Positions 1-10,929 of a stretch of DNA of 64,000 nt are shown here, one piece after another. The notes under the pieces were generated by a model. That model made no database searches and was not told the DNA's origin. It worked only from the letters and a program-made list of their open reading frames with translations. The stretch comes from Anniella stebbinsi (taxonomy: Eukaryota > Chordata > Lepidosauria > Squamata > Anniellidae), in assembly GCA_029215795.1 (NCBI GenBank), contig JARDYH010000001.1:195059654-195123653 (forward strand), given 5' to 3'. Positions within the stretch are counted from its first letter, which is position 1; every line of letters begins with the position of its first letter. A program made the position numbers and the translations under genes.

Positions 1-77
1 TCAGGTGTTCTTCATGGGCTAGGCTTTGCAGTGCCTTCACAAAACTGTGTTTGTGCTGCAACACAATGCGTGCAAAC

Positions 78-80
<3 letters not shown>

Positions 81-113
<33 letters not shown>
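81..113. repeat. (CA)n microsatellite
   Basis: An uninterrupted run of CA dinucleotides about 33 bases long. It is a simple repeat with no coding signal. Confidence 0.95.
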
Positions 114-116
<3 letters not shown>

Positions 117-1622
117 TCGTAAGGGATCTGAGAGGATCTGGCTGTTTGGAGATAGGCCAGAGGGAACCCATGCTTAGTACAGCTAGAGAGAACAACATTA
201 TAAGACTGTTGTTTCAAGTGCGGGCTGTGAGAACCATTTGTGTTAAAATTATGGGGTGGGGGGAAAGAGAACATAGATAGCCCACTCATGGATTTCCCAT
301 TTAACTTTCCTAAATCCTTTAAATCTATCCATCTTTATATTCTAAAAGAGACCCTTGAGTAGCCATTGTCAATAAAACTCGATTACTGTGGACCTATTGA
401 GTCAGAAGAAGCAGAACAGGAATTCATGCTGATGTTTGATTGCGTAAACCAGGGCTTAAATAGAAACCATGGGCTCTTGTCTCATTATAAAGACTGGGTG
501 AGCAAGTGAACATTTTATCATTCAGTACCCCTTGCTGATTCTTAAAGAATAAGGATCAAGGGTAATCGTGATATTAATTGCCTTGGGTTGCTTGATTCCA
601 ACACTGCACTTCTAAAATCTGAAAAAGTCAGTTGCAACCTCTGAAAGCATATTTTGTACTGAAGTCTCAATGGTGCTATTTAAATAATTTCAGCTAACCT
701 CCCACTCAGAGATATCTTGCTCTCTGTGTTCTGGGAACAAAGTTCTGGACCATGAGTGCAGAAGGAACTCCTTCATTGATTCCTATTTGGGATTAAGAAC
801 TCTGCTTTTTAAAAGGACAGTCTCTAGAAGGAGCCCTGAGCTGAAAGTTTAACTATTCTAGACAGGGAATGAAAAACAGTATTTCCAGTGACAGGAGTGC
901 CCCCTGGTGGCTACTTGTCACTAGAGAATCGGACTCTGCAGTTGGGGTTTTCATATTTTTCACCATGTGTCTGGGACTAATCATCTCAAATGCTGAAAAA
1001 AACAACTACTTTATCATGACAGCTTTCTCTGGCTACGGTCAACAATATGTTTATTTATTTTTTGCCTGACTTCTCATGTGCTAAATTTAGCTAGTTGCCC
1101 AGAGCTACTTCAATTAGGAAAGCAACACAGATTCAAATGCCTTCCCACCCAGAATAAAAAGCAGCTAGTGCGGACAAACTAAATCAGGAAAATAGCACAG
1201 AGCTAGAAATGCCCCCACCCTTCATACTGATCAAATTAGCAACTGCTCCCCCTCCCCACTGCTGTGGGTGCACTTAGTGAAAAATGAATCAGGCACTCAA
1301 CTACGAACTCCCAGCACAAAATGCAGCATGGCTCAGTGTTACTCCGGTCTCTTACTGAAAATGAAGTTGTCAGGCTCGGAATGGAGATGACTCAGGACTC
1401 CTAAGAGAACAGAGGGCATCTCATTCCAAAGAACGGTTTGGACTTCAGCCTTGGGAATTGTTCAATTTTAACCTAGGTCCGTCACTGCCCCATTATGTGA
1501 CTTTGGAATGCCAGTTGAATCATGCACACCCAGGCTTTTTCTGATATTGTGGAAGCAACATCAGCAACATGCAGGCTCACATTAGGACTATAGAACCCGG
1601 AATGTAGGCCAGCCATTCATTC
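114..1622. other. Non-coding stretch without recognisable gene
   Basis: About 1.5 kb of AT-rich sequence. No ORF resembles a protein and no repeat was confidently recognised. It lies downstream of the first PIKFYVE coding exon in that gene's direction, so it is probably intronic to PIKFYVE. Confidence 0.6.
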
Positions 1623-1623
1623 A

Positions 1624-1658
<35 letters not shown>

Positions 1659-4600
1659 ATTTATATACCGCCCCATAGACGAAGCTCTCTGGGCGGTTTA
1701 CAAAAATTAAAAGACTAACATTAAAAATCAATATGCAAAATTTAAAAACATAAAAAAGCAAACATTTAAAGCAATTTAAAACTCCCAGCCAGGCAAAAAA
1801 TCAGTTAAAAAACTCAACATAAGCTGTTAAATGCCTGAGAGAAAAGGAAGTCTTGACCTGGTGCCGAAAAAATAATAATGTTGGTGCCAGGCGGGCCTCA
1901 TCAGGGAGATCGTTCCACAGTTGGGGGGGCAACCACAGAGAAGGCCCTCTCCCTTCTTGCCATCCTCCGAGCTTCCCTTGGAGTAGACACCCAGAGGACC
2001 TTGGATGTTGAGCGTAGTGTTCGGGTAGGTTCATGTCGGGAGAGGCGTTCCATCAGATATTGTGGTCCCAAGCCGGGTAAGGCTTTATAGGTTAAAACCA
2101 GCACCTTGAATCGGGCTCAGAAACGTACAGGCAGCCAATGCAAGCAGGCCAGAGTCGGTCTTTTATGTTCAAACCTTCTGGTCCCTGTTACCAATCTGGC
2201 CGCTGCATTTTGCACAAGCTGCAGCATCCGAACTGTCTTCAAAGGCAGCCCAATGTAGAGTGCATTGCAGTAATCTAACTTGGAGGTTACCAGAGCATAG
2301 ACAACTGAAGCCAGGTTATCCCTGTCCAGATAGGGGTGTAGCTGGGCTACCAGCCAAAGTTGGTAGAAGGCACTCTGTGCCACCGAGGCCACCTGAGCCT
2401 CAAGTGACAGAGATGGTTCTAGGAGACCCCCAAGCTACGAACCTGCTCCTTCAGGGGGAGTGCAACCCCATCCAGAACAGGTTAAAGACCCTCCATCCGG
2501 TCAGCAGAAACCCCCACTAACAGCATCTCAGTCTTGTCTGGATTGAGTTTCAGTTTATTAGCCCTCATCCAATCCATTGTCGCAGCCAGGCACCGGTTCA
2601 TTACATCTATAGTCTCACTTGATGAAGATGAGAAGGAGAAGTAGAGCGATGAGACATCAGTGTACTGATGACAACACACTCCAAAACTCTGGATGACCGC
2701 ACCCAACAGTTTCATGGGGGACAAGACTGACCCCTGTGGAACCCCATATTGGAGAAACCTGGGGGTCGAGCAATGTTCTCCAAACACCACCTTCTGGAGC
2801 CAACCCACCAAGTAGGAGTGGAACCACTGCAATGCAGTGCCTCCCACTCCCAACTCAGACAGTCATCCCAGAAGGATACCATGGTCGATGGTATTGAAAG
2901 CCGCTGAGAGATCAAGTGGAATCAACAGAGTCACACTCCTCCTGTCTTTCTCCTGACATAGGTCATCATACAGGGCGACCAAGGCTGTTTCCATACCAAA
3001 ACCAGGCCTGAAACCCGACTGAAATGGATCCAGATAATCGGTCTCATCCAGGAGCACCTGGAGCTGGCTATGGGGCGGTATATAAATGTAATAAATAAAT
3101 AATAATAATAATAATAATAATAATAATCCACTCAAGGACCTTGCCCAGGAAAGGAACATTTGCTACTGGCCTGTAGTTATTAAGATTTTCAGGGTCCAGG
3201 GAAGATTTCTCCAGGAGTGGTTTTGCTACCAACCTCTTTCAAGCAGCCTGGGACCACTCCCTCTTGCAAAGAGGCATTAACCACTTCCCTGGCCCAGCCA
3301 GTTGTTCCATCCCTGCTAGCTTTTATTAGCCAAGAGGGGCAAGGATCCAAGCAACTTGTCAACGTCCTCGAGCTGTACCGACTGAAACTCATCCAAGAAA
3401 ACAGGACAAGCCTGTGCTCTGGATACCTCACTTGATTCACCTGCTATAACGCTGGAGTCTAAGTCCTGTCGGATGCCAAAGATTTTATTCTGGAAGTGCC
3501 TAGCAAATATATTACAGATGGTTTTACTATGTCCTTGGGGCCGGCGTGTAAAAGGCCTCGGATACCTCTGAAAAGCTCCACTGGGTGGCAAGTTGATGAT
3601 TTAATAGTGGCAGCAAAGTATTGGTCTTTTTGCTGCCCTCACTGTCCCAGAATACAGCTTACCATAGGCACTTACCAGTGTATGATTGCATCCACTAGGA
3701 GTTCATCTCCATCTGCACTCAAGCCGTCTCCTGTTCTGTTTCATCACTCTCAGCTCCGGAGTATACCACGGAGCCGTACAAGCTCTACACAGGAGAGGGC
3801 ACTCAGGAGCAATCATGTCAACTGCCCGGATCATTTCTGCATTCCACAGATCAACCAGGGTTTCGACAGGAGAGCCAGGCCTATCAGCCGGAAAACTCCC
3901 CAGAGCCCTCTGGAAACCATCCGGATCCATTAGCCTCCAGGGGCGGACCATCTTAATGGGTCCCCCAACCTTGCAGAGGGGAAAAGCTGCTGTAAGTCTA
4001 AACCTCAGCAGGTGGTGATCTGACCATGACAAAGGGGTTGATGTAAAGCCCCCCACTTTCAGATCACCATCTCCATGTCCAGTTGAAAAAACCAGGTCTA
4101 GAGTATGTCCTGCTACGAGCGTTGGGCCGATGGCATGTTGGGACTGTCCCATGGTTGTCATGGAGACCATGAAATCCTGAGCTGCCCCAGATAAAGTGCC
4201 CTCAGCATGAATGTTGACATCCCCCAGAACCAAGAGTCTGGGGGATCTCAACAGTACCCCTGCGACCACCTCTGTCAGCTCAGCTAGGGAGTCTGTTGAG
4301 CAGCGGGGTGGGCGGTACACCAACAGAATTCCTAATCTGTCCCGTCGGCCCAACATAAGGTGCAAACACTCCAGACCAGTAGTCACATGGACAGGGAGCC
4401 TGCCGAGGGGGATGGAGTTCCTATAGACTACAGCAACCCCCCTCCCTGGCCCTCAAGTCTACCCCGATGCTGAACCAAGTACCCCGGTGGGCACAGCTGG
4501 GACAGACTAACTCCTCCCTGCTCACCCACCCAGGTCTCGGTAATGCATTGTGGATGAGGGGGGTCTTATTTTGCACCAATCTGGCACTTAAAAGCAGTAT

Positions 4601-4800
4601 CCGGAGACCCGAAGGCTGGCTGATAGGGCCACCAACAAACCTGCGGGTGTGGGGGGGACCGGAACAAGGCACAAGAGGTGAACTGTCTGGGCCGTGTTCC
4701 CCTTACCTGGCCAGTCCTCCTCACAAAGCCAGATCTCCCTCTACCCATTACTGCACTGATTGTCCCCCCCCCCAGATCCCCCCATTTGGCCCTTGCTAAC
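1623..4800 (-). mobile_element. Near full-length L2-type LINE (endonuclease + reverse transcriptase), inactivated
   Basis: On the minus strand, an AP-endonuclease domain comes first (about 4700-3700; it shows a GDVNIHAEG block and an SWSDHHLLRF block). A reverse transcriptase follows (about 3400-2480; DLSAAFNTIDH, GVPQGS and a CHQYTDVSSLYF block where YADD would be expected). The L2-style C-terminus spans about 2390-1800, with LDYCNALYIGLP and an ending in LWNDLPDEARLAP. The 3' end has the GGGCGGTATATAAATG-like signature followed by an (AAT)n tail (plus-strand ATT repeats, 1624-1657). About 3.2 kb is close to the usual L2 length. Frameshifts, stops and a degraded YADD motif show it is dead. 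Assignment to L2 rather than another CR1-group clade is by motif memory. Confidence 0.85.
3069..3127 (+). mobile_element. Very short L2 3'-tail insertion nested in the larger L2
   Basis: A plus-strand TATGGGGCGGTATATAAATG segment followed by AATAAATAAT and (AAT)n interrupts the minus-strand reverse transcriptase of the host L2. Only about 25-30 bases of 3' end plus the microsatellite tail are present, so this is an extremely 5'-truncated L2 copy in antisense orientation. Read through in the host frame it gives a tyrosine run, which is an artefact. Confidence 0.8.
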
Positions 4801-4904
4801 ACTTTGTAATTGTCTCAGATTCAAAAACCAGCATCCCCCTGTAGATAAATAGCAGCTTTTATTTTAAAACAGGTTTTAATGCTATATGGAAGTGTGCATT
4901 TACA

Positions 4905-5310
4905 TGGTGGTGCAGGCCAGATTAAAGATGTGATTCATTACATCCTACAGTGTAAGCTCTATAGAGTCCTGCGGAACAAATTCATATCTCCTCTTCTGAG
5001 ATCTCTGGAAGGCCAATCGGAGGATTTTAAGATCAATTGGCTGCTGGCAGATAAGGATAAATTTGTAAGTTATAATGCAGCTTTGCTTGCTATAGCAGCA
5101 CTGAAATTAAGGAAGGTGTTTTTGGGGGAGGAAGAATCTGTCTATGTGTAAAGGAAATGTCGAGGTAGGATGGTTATTTGGCAATAATTTTATAAATAAT
5201 TCATACTGTTTTAATGAATCTTTGGGCTAATCGAGTTGAGGTTTTAATGATTGTATGATTTTGTTGAATGTTGATATGGCCACTGGCTCCCAACAATAAA
5301 GGCATGATGA
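4905..5310 (+). mobile_element. 3' end of an R4-like non-LTR retrotransposon
   Basis: The plus-strand reading has IKDVIHYILQCKLYRVLRNK, close to the minus-strand VEDTIHYVLYCKLYKIPRDK of the element at 24593-25960. This is the end of a CCHC-type C-terminal domain. The 3' untranslated part ends in AATAAAGGC and a short GATGAT tail near 5310. The copy is 5' truncated and abuts the start of the L2 at 4800. The clade (R4/Dong-like) is uncertain. Confidence 0.6.
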
Positions 5311-6058
5311 TGATTTACATGGCCAGTTTTTGCTATACCCTGAGAAACAAGAAGCTGTTGACCATAGGACTTCAATGAGCACAGACTTTAGTGTTGTTGT
5401 CTGTCCACCTGCTTTCATGTACATACTTCCTCCCACACTTTCAATAGCCATCTCTGTAACAAGGTCGGGGGGGGGGGATTGAGAGAGAAAGGGAAACATA
5501 ACATTTTAAGATGTCCTGCTGACTTAGATGTATACCAAATCACAAAAAAATCCTGAGTTTCAGGGTTCCAAATAGAGGATGAGGATTATTATTTTAAAAG
5601 CACGGAGCATCTCTTGAGCTGAATATTTGGATAATTTTGAAGCCACATTAAAAAAAAAAAAATTAAGCACAGGTATCGTCACTTTTCAAGCCCAGCTCTT
5701 TTACCTAATGATGCAGAAGATCTTCTCTCCCCAGAAGGCTGAGTTTTTTTGTAAGCTACAGGGGACGATCTCAACGACTGTGACCTCAAGGAATGTTGCG
5801 GACTTGACCAATTTGCATTCAGTGCCTGCTGGTCGCCCTGGCCGGTCTCTGCTCTCTCCGCAGAGGATGCAAGTCGACCATCATCTAGAAAGAGTGAACA
5901 TTTGTCTAATCAAGCTTCAGCGATGTGAACTAGAAAAAAAATAGCTACATTTTTCTATTACTCTCAAAGAAATCGTTTAGCTTTGAATTTGTTCACACAT
6001 CACGGGATAGATATGAGATGGAAGCAATTCAAGGAAGTCCCTGGACAAACCCATGGTC
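5311..6058. other. Non-coding stretch
   Basis: Contains poly-A and poly-G runs (around 5467 and 5650) and no recognised gene or repeat. Confidence 0.5.
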
Positions 6059-6191
6059 GGCTCCTTTGTAGGTTGTGCAATGTGACGTGCGAACCTGGAC
6101 CGACGAGTTGTTTAGGGGTTAAACAACCCAGCAGTTAACCCAACAACAAACCATGGTTCGCACATCACACTGCATAAGCTACAAAGGAGCC
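6059..6191. mobile_element. Short palindromic MITE
   Basis: The left end GGCTCCTTTGTAGGTTGTGC and the right end (reverse complement GGCTCCTTTGTAGCTTATGC) form terminal inverted repeats of about 36 bases with few mismatches. Total length is 133 bases and there is no coding capacity. The superfamily was not determined because the target duplication is unclear. Confidence 0.75.
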
Positions 6192-7790
6192 ATCATGTGT
6201 TGTGGGATAAAATGGAAAAAGTGCTTTTAAACCGATGGGTTGTTGTTATATGCAAACAGGATCAATACACAGTCACAGATAGAAAGAGCAAGCAAAAATA
6301 GGGCATGCTAGAGGGCACGTCTTCCTCAAAGACATCCCAACCATGTAAACAAATAAGACAAACACTGATAATACTGACCTCTCAATCGTTCATAAACCTT
6401 ACAGTGTATGTGAGCCCAGAGATTAAATCTTTGAACATTTCAAAGCTAGATCAGCTCCTTTCACACCTATGCACTTGAAGAACAAAACCTTAGACACCGA
6501 TTATAGAAAATATCATTTTTAAATGATCAAATAATAAGTTCCAAAGTCATCCTTGTAGAACCAGAGCCATCTATTAGCATTACAAATAAAAGGTTGATTA
6601 GCAAGGACCCGTTTTAAGGGGATGTTTGAATATATCAGTGTTGGTTGTACAACAATAATTGTTAAGTCATTGGCAGTTGAGTCTTAGAACATGACACACT
6701 GCATCTTCAGTGGATAAACAGTGTAAGACTGAGTACTGTTACTGGTGGCGATAGACAACTCATTTTAGGCTTGCAGTCTGAGTTATCTGGAAATAAACCC
6801 ATGGAATTCAGTGTGACTTATTTCTGAGGAAGCATGCAGAAGATTGGCCTACCAGAGAGTTCTTCGTCTTCCACGCTGACATAATGTGGGCACTTGCTTC
6901 CAGAGAACATTCCTGTTATGGTGGCCATTGTAATATATAGGTATATGTGCCGCCAGTGCCTCAAACACCAGGCCTAGACGAACACACTCTTCTGAGGCTA
7001 AGCACACTGCTTAAATACCTGAGGGAAGGGTAAAAGACGCACCACGTTTCCCTTATAGCAGAGGGGAAAAGGGTGTTAAGGGTTTTGAATAAGGTCCTCC
7101 TGTGAGTATGTTGGCTGAGAGTGTAATGATATGTGTTTCTTTATTAGACTTACAGAGCAGGTTATAAAGCCAAGCTGACACGTGGTTTGTGGTAGCAAAA
7201 ATAAAAGGAAAATGTTTATTGTTGTTAACAGTTCTTTTCAAATCAATTTAACACCTGCCTATTCTTAACACTTCTAATAATTTACTAATAATCCTAAATC
7301 CTTATAATCTCTTCACACACACACTCCTGACTAGATCACACACAGCTATCTTCCACGCAACTACCCTCCACCCAACCAAGACAGTAAGATAATCCAAAAC
7401 TCTCCCTCACACTATATAGACTCCTCCCCCCTCCCTTTCCCAGCATCATCAGCCACACCCACTCAGTCCAACATTCCGCACTCTCCAGACATACTAACCC
7501 AGACATACTTAGGGAGACAGAAGTGTTTCAGCACCGCCAGTTCTAACTCCCCAGCCCCCAACAAAGTATCTCATAACTAAAGCACCACCACTGTCTTCAA
7601 ATAGTAAACCAGGAACTGCTAGTTGTAGGGAATAAACACCACCTTTTTGCGATCTCCTGCAATCCGGTTTTGTAGTCCTATAGGCATTCCAGTGCCCCGT
7701 CTAGTCAATTTTGCCAAGCCAATGAGTGAAATGCAGATCTGTGTCAACTGGGCATTTCCCCTCCTCTCCTTATGCTGACTGTCATGGCTG
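6192..7790. other. Non-coding stretch
   Basis: No gene is visible. The segment 6780-6840 (AAACCCATGG...TTATTTCTGAG) resembles a fragment of the 'TTACTTCTGAGTAAAC' dispersed repeat also seen near 59650. The rest is unannotated, with a C-rich low-complexity patch near 7300-7500. Confidence 0.5.
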
Positions 7791-7794
7791 GGGG

Positions 7795-8083
7795 CCTAAA
7801 AGCAGGCCAGTTCTTCTTAGGATATTCTGGGACCTTCTCCATGAGCCCCTGGCAAAGGAAGTGAGGCAGGTGGCCACCAGGAGGGGGGCTTTCTCTGCTG
7901 TGGCACCCCGGCTGTGGAATGAGCTCCCCAGAGAGGTTCGCCTGGTGCCTACTAGGCGAAGACCTTTTTATTCTCCCAGCATTTTAACAGCTAAATTAAC
8001 TCAATTTTAACCCTTGCTGTTTTAAATTTGTATTTTAATCTGTATTAATATCTGCTGCTTGGTTTTATCCTGGTTGTGTTTTA
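7795..8083 (+). mobile_element. Older L2/CR1 3' fragment, left part (interrupted)
   Basis: The plus-strand reading ends EVRQVATRRGAFSAVAPRLW then NELPREVRLVPTRRRPF, a typical L2/CR1 C-terminus, followed by 3' UTR up to GTTGTGTTTTA. The UTR then stops and the 3' end resumes at 9481. This copy was therefore split by the L2 insertion at 8084-9480. Confidence 0.75.
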
Positions 8084-9447
8084 GCACGGAAACAGCCTTG
8101 GTCGCCCTGTATGATGACCTATGTCGGGAGAGGGACAGGGGGAGTGTGACTCTGTTGATTCTCCTTGATCTCTCAGCGGCTTTCGATACCGTCGACCATA
8201 GTATCCTTCTGGCACGACTGGCTGAGTTGGGAGTGGGAGGCTCTGCATTGCAGTGGTTCCGCTCCTACTTGACAGGTCAGCTCCAGAAAGTGCTGCTTGG
8301 GGGACATTGCTTGGCCCCATGGATTCTTCAGTATGGGGTTCCGCAGGGGTCAATCTTGTCCCCCATGCTGTTCAACATCTACATGAAACCGTTGGGTGCA
8401 GTCAACTGATGTTTTGGAGTGCGTTGTCATCAGTACGCTGATGACACGCAACTCTTCTACTCCTTTTCATATTCATCAGGTGAGGCTGTGGATGTGCTGA
8501 ACCGGTGCTTGGCTGCGACAATGGACTGGATGAGAGCTAATAAACTGAAACTCAATCCAAACAAGACTGAGATGCTGTTAGTGGGGGGTTCCTCTGACCG
8601 GATGGAGGGTGTTCAACCTGTTCTGGATGGGGCTGCACTCCCCCGAAGGAGCAGGTTCGTAGCTTGGGGGTTCTCCTAGAACCATCTCTTGAGGCTCAGG
8701 TGGCCTCGATGGCACAGAGTGCCTTCTACCAACTTTGGCCGGTGGCCCAGCTACACCCCTATCTGGACAGGGATAACCTGGCTTCGGTTGTCTATGCTCT
8801 GGTAACCTCCAAGTTAGATTACTACAATGCGCTCTACGTGGGGCTGCCTTTGAAGACATTCGGAAGCTGCAGCTTGTGCAAAATGCAGTGGCCAGATTGG
8901 TAACAGGGACCAGAAGGTTCGAACATATAAAACCAATTCTGGCCCGCATGCATTGGCTGCCTGTATGTTTCTGAGCCCGATTCAAGGTGCTGGTTTTAAC
9001 CTATAAAGCCTTACACGGTTTGGGACCACAATACCTGGTGGAACGCCTTTCCCGACATGAACCTACCCGTACACTACACTCAACATCAAAGGTCCTCCTC
9101 CGGGTGCCTACTCCGAGGGAAGTTCGGAGGATGGCAACAAGGGAGAGGGCCTTCTCTGTGGTGGCCCCCCAATTATGGAATGATCTCCCCGATGAGGCCC
9201 GCCTGGCGCCAACGCTGTTATCTTTTCGGCACCAGGTCAAAACTTTTCTTTTCTCCCAGGCATTTTAACAGCTTAAGTTGAGGTTTTAACTGACTTTGTG
9301 GCCAGGCTTAACCGTTTAAAATGTTTTAAATTTCAGCTGTTTTATGTTTATGGTTTTAAATTTTGTATATTGTCTTTTTAGTGTTCAATCTTTTAATTTT
9401 TGTAAACCGCCCAGAGAGCTTCGGCTATGGGGCGGTATATAAATGTA

Positions 9448-9478
<31 letters not shown>

Positions 9479-9480
9479 TA
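8084..9480 (+). mobile_element. 5'-truncated L2 LINE (reverse transcriptase to tail)
   Basis: Begins abruptly inside the reverse transcriptase at TALVALYDDLCRERDRGS. It continues through DLSAAFDTVDHSILL, GVPQGSILSPMLFN, QYADDTQLFY and LVTSKLDYYNALYVGLP to LWNDLPDEARLAP. The 3' end carries AACCGCCCAGAGAGCTTCGG, GGGCGGTATATAAATG and an (AAT)n tail near 9450-9478. The catalytic YADD is intact, but frameshifts occur (near 8405, 8670 and 8870). It is less decayed than the copy at 1623-4800. Confidence 0.88.
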
Positions 9481-9615
9481 TTGTATGTTATTTTGTGTTT
9501 TTGTTTGTTGTTTGTTTTATATTTCTTCAAATGATTTCATGGTTTTAATTTTTGTGAACCGCCCAGAGAGCTTCGGCTATGGGGCGGTATAAAAATGCAA
9601 TAAATAAAATAGATA
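9481..9615 (+). mobile_element. Older L2/CR1 3' fragment, right part
   Basis: Resumes the 3' UTR interrupted at 8083. It ends with its own AACCGCCCAGAGAGCTTCGG, GGGCGGTATAAAAATG and an AATAAA-rich tail. Two complete 3' tails within 150 bases is the signature of a nested insertion. Confidence 0.75.
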
Positions 9616-10003
9616 AAATAAAGTCCCTCTACAGAAGATTTTAAAGTGTGCTGCAAGGATTTTAAAGTATGCCCTGATGCTCCATTTTCCCCCTTTCACT
9701 GGCTTGTTTCTCATGCTTACCCGTGACAAGAATTACCACCACAACCTGAAAGCTTACTGTTAATTGGTGTGGGTCATACTTGGATATAAAAGCACAAGTA
9801 GGCAACAAGTGGCCAAGGGAACTACTATTTTAAAACTTATAATTTAGGCTATTTTTAGCTTGTCTAAGGAAGATTCTCAAGGTGGCTTTCAACACAGAGC
9901 AAGACATTTCAATCATGATTACAATAGAAGGCACCCAATGAAAAACAAATCAAAATGCATCACTTAAAAACAGAGGAACACAAATACATAGCATTAAACC
10001 AAT

Positions 10004-10117
10004 TTAAGGGTGCAATCCTATGCACGTTTAAGATAGAAAATGTCCAAGGACTCCCAGCATTCTCCCGCCAGCTCTGCTTTATTTTCTGTCTAAACATGCA
10101 TAGGATTGTGCCCTTAA
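10004..10117. mobile_element. Palindromic MITE, 'GCAATCCTATGCA' family
   Basis: The left end TTAAGGGTGCAATCCTATGC is mirrored by the right end GCATAGGATTGTGCCCTTAA, giving terminal inverted repeats of about 20 bases around an imperfect palindrome. Related copies lie at 19278, 23203 and 53188. Confidence 0.8.
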
Positions 10118-10239
10118 GAACAGAATGGAAAACCCTCAGAGCTAAAGTAATATTAGAACCACAACATAGCTTCCAATGGCCAGGTAGAGTAAAAAGATCT
10201 TTGTCTGGTGCAAAATTATATAAGGCAGGTGCCTGAAAG

Positions 10240-10420
10240 CTGGGGAGAGCATTTGACTACTGGATGCACTTGCCATACCTCGCTTGATAGGGGCACCGAT
10301 AGAAAGGCCTCAGGTGATGATTGGGTAGGTACATGTGGGAAGAGGGGTCCTTCAGGCCCCAAGCCGTGAAGGGCTTTAAAGGTCAAAAACCAGTACTTTA
10401 AATTTTGCTCTGAAACTGAC
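10240..10420 (-). mobile_element. L2/CR1 C-terminal fragment
   Basis: The minus-strand reading KALHGLGPEGPLFPHVP matches the KALHGLGPQYL block of the L2 copies in this window. It is short, frameshifted and lacks a tail. Confidence 0.55.
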
Positions 10421-10757
10421 TCTGGGAGCCCGTAGAGATGACAAAGCCCTGGAACAATATATTCATGCCACCCAATCTGCACATTTTGAGCCCTGGGCAG
10501 GGAGCACAGGGGAGAGGAGTCCCTTGTAAACCCCCGGTAGCCTCCAGGGGTGGGACACATAGAGGGTGGGCAACCTATGGTCCAGATTAGGCCTGTGGGG
10601 CAGAGTTTCTCCATCCATGGTTCAGTGCTACATGCAGATGCAGCCAATGACAGGCAACATTAGCATGTTTACTGGTTTAAGCAGATCACAGTCGCTTTAA
10701 CCAGCAAGCCCTCGCTCATAAAAAGTAAAAGCAGTATGGAAGACAGTTAGCACTTAC

Positions 10758-10929
10758 CTTTACTGAAACGAAAGAGATTTACAAAAGAGCTGTAGGCAGA
10801 TTTAAATGGGGGTTCGTCCTGGTCGGGGGTCAAAGGTTTGAAGTGTGTCAGGTGAGAGGGACTGCCGGGAGAGTAAGGCAGATCGTTCACAGAGTCCAGT
10901 GTCGGAGATGCTTTGTCAGCTGTGGCCAT
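10758..10929 (-). CDS. PIKFYVE: PIKFYVE, first coding exon (N-terminus of the PtdIns3P 5-kinase)
   Basis: PIKfyve phosphorylates PtdIns3P to PtdIns(3,5)P2 on endosomes and lysosomes. It is a very large enzyme (about 2,100 residues) with FYVE, DEP, chaperonin-like and C-terminal kinase domains, none of which lies in this window. The exon runs 10939-10758 on the minus strand: the acceptor TTTTCTTAG precedes 10939, and a GTAAGT donor follows 10758. Translation starts at the ATG at 10929-10927 (context GAAATGG) and gives 57 residues plus one base. The peptide includes HLTHFKPLTPDQDEPPFKSA and SSFVNLFRF, near-identical to the mammalian N-terminus as I remember it. An upstream ATG at 10934 is out of frame. 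The next exon was not found to the left, so a large intron probably fills 1-10757. Confidence 0.93.

Noticed and set aside
2931..3131. Poly-tyrosine protein segment (DYYYYYYYYY)
   Set aside because: It is a translation of the inserted (AAT)n tail in antisense, not a genuine protein feature.
1801..4802. Plus-strand ORFs of 70-145 residues overlapping the L2
   Set aside because: They are antisense shadows of the minus-strand L2 endonuclease and reverse transcriptase and contain no recognisable domains.
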